The notes below the pieces were generated by a model, which made no database searches, was not told the DNA's origin, and worked only from the letters and a program-made list of their open reading frames with translations. 64,000 nucleotides of DNA from NCBI GenBank assembly GCA_016929065.1, contig JAFGJO010000036.1, forward strand, positions 1 to 64,000, written 5' to 3'. The number at the start of each line of letters is the position of its first letter. The stretch's first letter is position 1. Of this stretch, positions 60,401 through 64,000 are shown in pieces. The translations under genes and the position numbers were made by a program. Source of the DNA: Spirochaetales bacterium. GTDB taxonomy: Bacteria > Spirochaetota > Spirochaetia > SZUA-6 > RPPD01.

Positions 60401-62960
60401 TCTGCCGGAGTTCTGCATGGATTTCAAGTGTCTCGAGAGTAAAAAACAGGTTCCGGAGCACTTCCTGTTTCTCGGCAAGTTTGCTGTGCGAACGGAAAAT
60501 ATGAAACAGGGCATTCTGGATCTGGTCGTCGGCGGCTTCTTCAGAGCAGTAGCAGCTGAACGCTTTTTTGAGACTGTCGAGAAACTCTTCCGGCAGGCCT
60601 TTCTCGCGGTCTTCAAAACGTCTGAAATAATGCAAAAGCAGTTCTTCATAGCTGACCGGCCGGGAAAATATTTCGCTTTCTACCGCCTTGGGGATAAACA
60701 ACTGTTCAACCGCGGTATATATTTCGCATACCCGAAGCAGTCCTGCGGCAAGCAGCTCAGGCCCGTTTTTGGCCTTCCCGGCTGCGCTGGTAAAATCTTT
60801 CAGGATTAGCGCACCTTTGCGGTTCTGGTCATATCCAAGAAACAGACCCTGAAATTCCGTTTCCAGCATCCGGAAAGCTGCGTCGGGTGTCCTTGATTCG
60901 GGTTCGAATTGTACAGGTTCCTGTTTCGGTTCCTCTTCCTCGGGGCCTGCCTCGCCAAGGTCAAGGCTCACCAGGGGTGCTCCTGCCGCGACCTGGGTTC
61001 CCGCACTGACGCATATCTCTGTAACCGTTCCGTCACCTGGTGATTCAACAAGCATTTCCATTTTCATGGCTTCCAGCACCACCAGAACGTCTCCTTTTTT
61101 TACCACAGCACCCGGGCTGACACTTACCGAAAGCACAATCGCAGGGGAGGGTGATTTGACGTACCCGCCGGCTTCACTCTCGAGCATCACCGGAACGCCT
61201 TCTACTTCGCATTGCAGCACATCGCCGCGGGGAACCATGAGGATCCCGTACCGTTTGTTGTTGTATTCAAGAACTCCTTCATCTCCTTCGGGAATGTAGC
61301 GGCAACAGAGGGTTCCGTTTCCGGTATCAATAAAATAAAGATCCTCGCCGAGGTGGCGGACAAGGAATTCATATCCGTTTCCGGCCGCATTCAGGGTGAC
61401 CGGATATCCTTCGGCTTTGGGGCTGATGCGGGGACGGCCGATACGGCTTATTTTTTCCCGGAAGTTGATGAACTCCTCCTGGAACATCTGCTGATACTGA
61501 TACACGGCCCCTGCAAGCAGGCCCGCCTTGAGGATTTCCTGATCCAGTACAACCGAACGTGTTTTCAAGAGCTTTTCAACAAATCCGGTAGAGACGCCGC
61601 CTTCAATAATCGGGGGCAAGGCAAGGAGTTCAAGGAGAAACGCGCGGTTGGTGGTCCCATTGAGAATTCTGATCCGCAATTCCCGTAACGCACGGGAGAG
61701 TCTGCTGATCGCTTCCTTTCGGTCGTTTCCATGAGATATTATTTTTGCCACCATGGAGTCGAATTCCGACGGGATAAGCGATCCCTGTTCAATCCCTGAA
61801 TCAACCCGGATCCCGGGGCCGGCAGGTGCCTTGAGCAGGGTGACGAGTCCGGGAGCAGGGCTGAATTCCATGTCAGGATCTTCCGCGTTCAACCGGACTT
61901 CGATAACATGGCCGCGGGGTGTGCGGGTGGTCAAATCCACCGGCAGGTTTCGGGCCACGTCAATCTGGCCCTTGACCAGATCGATCCCGTACAGCGTCTC
62001 GGTAATCGGATGTTCAACCTGAAGGCGCGTATTCACTTCCATGAAATAGAACGTGTTGGCATCAAGGTCAAAAAGGTATTCAACGGTCCCGGCACTTTCA
62101 TATTTTGCCGCGCGGATAAGACGGGCTGCCGCCTCTTCCATTGCCTGGATGGTTTTTTCGTCCATGTTCGGCGGCGGGGTCTCTTCGATAATTTTCTGAT
62201 TTTTCCGCTGCACCGAGCAGTCACGGACACCGAATGTATTCACATTGCCGTGACGGTCAGCGAGCACCTGCACTTCAAGATGGCGTCCGGATTCAACAAG
62301 GTGTTCGATAAACACGACGGTATTGCCGGTAATGCGCAGTGTTTCATCCCGCGCTGATTTGTACTGTGTTTCCAGTTCGGCGGGCGTCCGCACAAAACGA
62401 ATCCCCCTGCCGCCGCCGGCGTTAGCCGCTTTGACGATCACCGGATAACCGATCGACTCGGCGACCTGACGGGCGTCCTCGACCGAATCAACAGACCGCT
62501 TGCTCCAGGGAAGTATGGGAACATCCGACTTTTCGGCCAGTTCCTTTGCAATAATCTTGTCGCCCAGCAGTTCCATGGCCTGTGCAGAAGGCCCCAGAAA
62601 AAGGATATCCGCATCTTCGATTTTTTTTGCGAAAACAGAGTCTTCGGAAACGAAACCCCAGCCGACCCATATTGCCTGACAGTCCGCAGCCTTTATCGCA
62701 GAAAGCATCAGTTCATGATCAAGGTATGGGCTTTTTTGTTTGCCCGGATACAGCGGGAGGGAGGATAATTTGACCTGATCATCAGACTGCCGGACAAACG
62801 GGGCAGATTCCTCCATATCCATATAAAGGGCGACCGTCTGCAGAGCGGTAGAGTGCAGTATATTATATTCCCGTACCGCCCGGATAAAGCGAAGCGCGGC
62901 TTCACCCCGGTTGACAATCGCGATACGGTCTGTATCCTTTAACACACGTGTCAGTGACAT
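57480..62960 (-). CDS. Single-chain biotin-dependent acyl-CoA carboxylase (BC-BCCP-CT fusion)
   Basis: 1826 residues. Order: biotin carboxylase (about 1-455, with ATP-grasp loop AANAGGGRGIRF and VEHPITE), BCCP/biotinyl domain with biotin Lys633 in EAMKMEM, a long central region (about 690-1250), then the carboxyltransferase halves (about 1300-1826, including GQCQLRAANIS and SGFDGSPESM). This is the eukaryote-like ACC layout, also known in some actinobacterial and spirochaetal long-chain or acetyl-CoA carboxylases. It would make malonyl-CoA or a homologue for lipid synthesis. The central region is poorly conserved, so exact substrate is open. Own terminator; GGAGG one base before the ATG. Confidence 0.93.
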   Translation of the reverse strand: MSLTRVLKDTDRIAIVNRGEAALRFIRAVREYNILHSTALQTVALYMDMEESAPFVRQSDDQVKLSSLPLYPGKQKSPYLDHELMLSAIKAADCQAIWVGWGFVSEDSVFAKKIEDADILFLGPSAQAMELLGDKIIAKELAEKSDVPILPWSKRSVDSVEDARQVAESIGYPVIVKAANAGGGRGIRFVRTPAELETQYKSARDETLRITGNTVVFIEHLVESGRHLEVQVLADRHGNVNTFGVRDCSVQRKNQKIIEETPPPNMDEKTIQAMEEAAARLIRAAKYESAGTVEYLFDLDANTFYFMEVNTRLQVEHPITETLYGIDLVKGQIDVARNLPVDLTTRTPRGHVIEVRLNAEDPDMEFSPAPGLVTLLKAPAGPGIRVDSGIEQGSLIPSEFDSMVAKIISHGNDRKEAISRLSRALRELRIRILNGTTNRAFLLELLALPPIIEGGVSTGFVEKLLKTRSVVLDQEILKAGLLAGAVYQYQQMFQEEFINFREKISRIGRPRISPKAEGYPVTLNAAGNGYEFLVRHLGEDLYFIDTGNGTLCCRYIPEGDEGVLEYNNKRYGILMVPRGDVLQCEVEGVPVMLESEAGGYVKSPSPAIVLSVSVSPGAVVKKGDVLVVLEAMKMEMLVESPGDGTVTEICVSAGTQVAAGAPLVSLDLGEAGPEEEEPKQEPVQFEPESRTPDAAFRMLETEFQGLFLGYDQNRKGALILKDFTSAAGKAKNGPELLAAGLLRVCEIYTAVEQLFIPKAVESEIFSRPVSYEELLLHYFRRFEDREKGLPEEFLDSLKKAFSCYCSEEAADDQIQNALFHIFRSHSKLAEKQEVLRNLFFTLETLEIHAELRQKIDEVVEHIARLTQGSAPSVADAARHARYALVDIHRIQDIRKDEHSAIDKLLQHIGSTGIDADLLAKVENSGRYIIRPLLDRSLEKCGKPEGDTALEILARRFNRDRQIISTELLHAKGCPVYCVETPDGMSVYTVCSAEVFAKAKKIPDLLGGEIPEGTNEIILLVKSTGARNSETEKPGFDPDSFNGTLWTGWYYKDGDNFFRSFTPQNSSWQENPSSAGFDPLQYRELRVHRLANFDLKILYRSEAVTLLEASCKINPKDKRLFALASASESSPELSEDEDITRMVIFEAAFFEAVSALQAAQARYRFRLAWNRIIMHNRSLLGLKLAQMKEYGLNFVHRVANLGIEKIVVYSLRKRWREENVRELELLFLNVNEDQFTLRSRTPSTALLKPLDAYVEKVVNARQRGNVYPYELVKTITGAGLPLNDVAYKGEFEEYDIEIKGPASAAVSVKDREPGKNVSNIVFGIIANQDPDFAEPFRRVLILSDPTKDFGSLAEEECRRINAALDLAQAKELPVEWIAISSGARIDMESGTENLDWTAATLRRIIEFTQNGGEINIIIPGVNVGAQSYWDAEATMLMHTRGLLIMTDDASMLLTGKRALEFAGSVSGESNLDIGGAEKIMGPNGQCQLRAANISQAYKLLFAHYRMAYRVPGRAFPEKCKTADDKKRDVTKSAYSDFLGQGFQTIGDIFSSDKNGERKKPFDMRQVMAAIIDQDAGYFERWRNMKDADTAIVWETRLGGNAVGMIGIESRTIPRIGSIPFDGPENWNGGTLFPKSSKKVARGINAFSARLPLVIVANLSGFDGSPESMRALQLEYGAEIGRAVVNFKGPIVFLVVARYHGGAYVVFSKSLNPNFKSAALEGSFASVIGGAPAAAVVFPKQVAKDTANDPRISDAQKSVGEGRMTQKDYDDLYKKVFAEKQTELGQKFDKIHSVERARSVGSIDDIIKASEIRPYLIKSVEEGMKKFG

Positions 62961-63118
62961 TCATTCCTCCAAGTACAGGCAATAATTATTGATAGATTTG
63001 GCAGTATAATACTGAAAACACATCAGCACAAGCCGGTTTTTTACAAGAGTGTCATTATATTCATCACAAATCGGTTTTGCAAGCCATGGAATGATGAAAA
63101 TATCAAATATGAATTTCT

Positions 63119-63147
63119 TTGTGCATCCGGTTGTATTTGTGTATAAT
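63119..63147 (+). promoter_or_regulatory. Plus-strand promoter-like pair with no sense gene
   Basis: TTGTGC (63119-63124), 17-base spacer, TATAAT (63142-63147). The only downstream gene is the CPBP protease, which is on the opposite strand. If active, it would make RNA antisense to the 3' end of that gene. Confidence 0.35.
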
Positions 63148-63208
63148 AGTAGAGTTCTGAACATTCCTGTTCAGTGCAGCACGGAAAAAAGAGATTTCTG
63201 CAGAGGAT

Positions 63209-63916
63209 TTAAAAAAGAAATGACAATTCAGGCAGAAAGTCTTTTAACAGGAAAGCAAGCAAAAAAAGCGAGAAATTGTACAGGGCATGTGCAGCAGCAA
63301 CCACATGAAGATTTCTGGTCTGTATATACAGCCACTGGAAAATAAAACCGATTCCCATCGTGACAAAAATACCCATTATTCCCTGATAAAAATGCAGCGA
63401 CCCGAAGATAACCGAGGCAGCCAGCACCGCGGCCCACACGGGCAGACGCATTTCCTGCAGGCGGGTAAAAAGGTATGACCGGAAAAAAAACTCTTCCTTG
63501 TATCCCACAAGAACGCAGAAAAAAAATGACACCACAAGCGCCTGCGGTGAAAGCACTGTTGGAATCTGTTTCTTTGAGACGATGTCCCTGATTCCCTCGG
63601 GCAGGTTTGTCGCGATCAATGAGCTCCAGAATGCGATTGCCAATGCGCAGACAACGCCCAGCGCAACCCAGCCGATTTTGGAAATCTGCGGTCTGACAAT
63701 GCCGAAATCGGCGAGCGGCTGTTTTGATACTATGATGATATATCCCAGAAGCAGCAGCTGCGGAACAGTCATCAGAATATATGAAATAAAATAGGGAATA
63801 TTGAACAATTCGGCGGTATTGATTTGTTCGCTGGAGGTCATCATTGAAGTGATGGTGAGCGTGAACGGGAAAAATATAATGAACAGCAGGATGATCTCGA
63901 AGAGTTTTCGTTTCAT
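63209..63916 (-). CDS. CPBP-family intramembrane glutamic protease (Abi)
   Basis: 235 residues with about seven hydrophobic helices. Catalytic motif 1 is EEFFFR (141-146: E141, E142, R146) and motif 2 is FGSLHFYQG, placing His in the next helix, as in the CAAX-protease/bacteriocin-processing CPBP family. Members cleave peptides inside the membrane or protect against bacteriocins. No bacteriocin gene is in the window. The stop lies within gene-free DNA upstream of the carboxylase gene. Confidence 0.87.
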   Translation of the reverse strand: MKRKLFEIILLFIIFFPFTLTITSMMTSSEQINTAELFNIPYFISYILMTVPQLLLLGYIIIVSKQPLADFGIVRPQISKIGWVALGVVCALAIAFWSSLIATNLPEGIRDIVSKKQIPTVLSPQALVVSFFFCVLVGYKEEFFFRSYLFTRLQEMRLPVWAAVLAASVIFGSLHFYQGIMGIFVTMGIGFIFQWLYIQTRNLHVVAAAHALYNFSLFLLAFLLKDFLPELSFLF

Positions 63917-63983
63917 CGTATTTGTGTACAGGAGAAGACTTCTACTGTCAATAGCAGGAAGGGAATATGAAAGAAGAGATTTG

Positions 63984-64000
63984 TTAACCGCCGAAAAAGA
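63984..64000. repeat. Start of a second TTAACCGCCGAA element at the window edge
   Basis: TTAACCGCCGAAAAAGA is identical to the left end of the element at 39018-39154; the rest lies beyond the window. Confidence 0.5.

Noticed and set aside
63049-63345. 98-residue + strand frame after the orphan promoter
   Set aside because: Overlaps the 3' end of the CPBP gene and lacks a Shine-Dalgarno or any recognisable sequence; kept only as a possible antisense RNA.
1-64000. tRNA or rRNA genes
   Set aside because: No cloverleaf T-loop (GGTTCGAATC-type) with matching acceptor arms and no rRNA signature found on either strand by eye.

Overview
This looks like chromosomal DNA of a free-living or host-associated spirochaete that I cannot name to genus. 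The main pointers are a class I lysyl-tRNA synthetase (the archaeal-type enzyme that spirochaetes use), a single-chain biotin carboxylase/BCCP/carboxyltransferase protein of 1826 residues, a large set of Lgt-type lipoproteins and small beta-barrel outer-membrane proteins (so a diderm), and a chemotaxis receptor beside HDOD, PP2C and STAS signalling genes. I see no rRNA, tRNA, CRISPR array, phage module or intact insertion sequence. Genes sit in short operons on both strands, separated by intergenic regions rich in repeats and palindromes.

Layout. 0-1.4 kb: a type IV AbiE toxin-antitoxin pair under a palindromic promoter. 1.6-4.6 kb: an ABC-2 exporter (ATPase plus two permeases) preceded by its likely TetR regulator. 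5-6.1 kb: a coiled-coil lipoprotein and a small membrane protein. 6.2-12.3 kb: a seven-gene minus-strand operon with a membrane protein, a winged-helix regulator, a LolA-like periplasmic carrier, a beta-barrel protein, a LolD/MacB-type ATPase and two FtsX-type permeases. It reads as a self-contained inner-to-outer membrane transport route. 12.7-18.9 kb: an NlpC/P60-like lipoprotein, SerC, a queuosine-precursor transporter, an HD phosphohydrolase, agmatinase and a 95-residue orphan. 19-25.6 kb: LysRS, two tiny lipoproteins, a LysR/DapA-family divergent pair, Lgt and a sulfotransferase. 26-30.6 kb: the signalling cluster. 30.7-34.7 kb: PyrK-PyrD, two outer-membrane proteins and thioredoxin reductase. 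34.7-39 kb: two secreted cysteine-peptidase-fold proteins. 39-47.5 kb: a methyltransferase, a DUF4143 ATPase, a TtcA-like enzyme, an ankyrin membrane protein, PurC-ClpP and an SH3 lipoprotein. 47.6-53.9 kb: a second ABC exporter, a nucleotide kinase-like protein with a dCMP deaminase, a YhhN protein, a B12-binding radical SAM protein and an FHA-GGDEF cyclase. 54-63.9 kb: a hydantoinase-type amidohydrolase, an aminotransferase, the giant carboxylase and a CPBP protease.

The most unusual signal is non-coding. Two distant intergenic regions (12297-12530 and 25810-25877) carry hairpins with an identical 19-base apical sequence, CTACTGCAGGTATGAAACG, on stems whose sequences differ but still pair. 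One sits inside a 234-bp nested palindrome directly upstream of the Lol-like operon and overlaps its promoter. The other lies in a 450-bp gene-free region with two further long palindromes. Several other eroded dispersed repeats (CGCGAAG-type inverted pairs, TTTCCTGAATTCC-type runs and the TTAACCGCCGAA element) occupy gene ends and intergenic space.

Limits: all calls come from reading the sequence. No database or folding program was run, and family names rest on recognised motifs.
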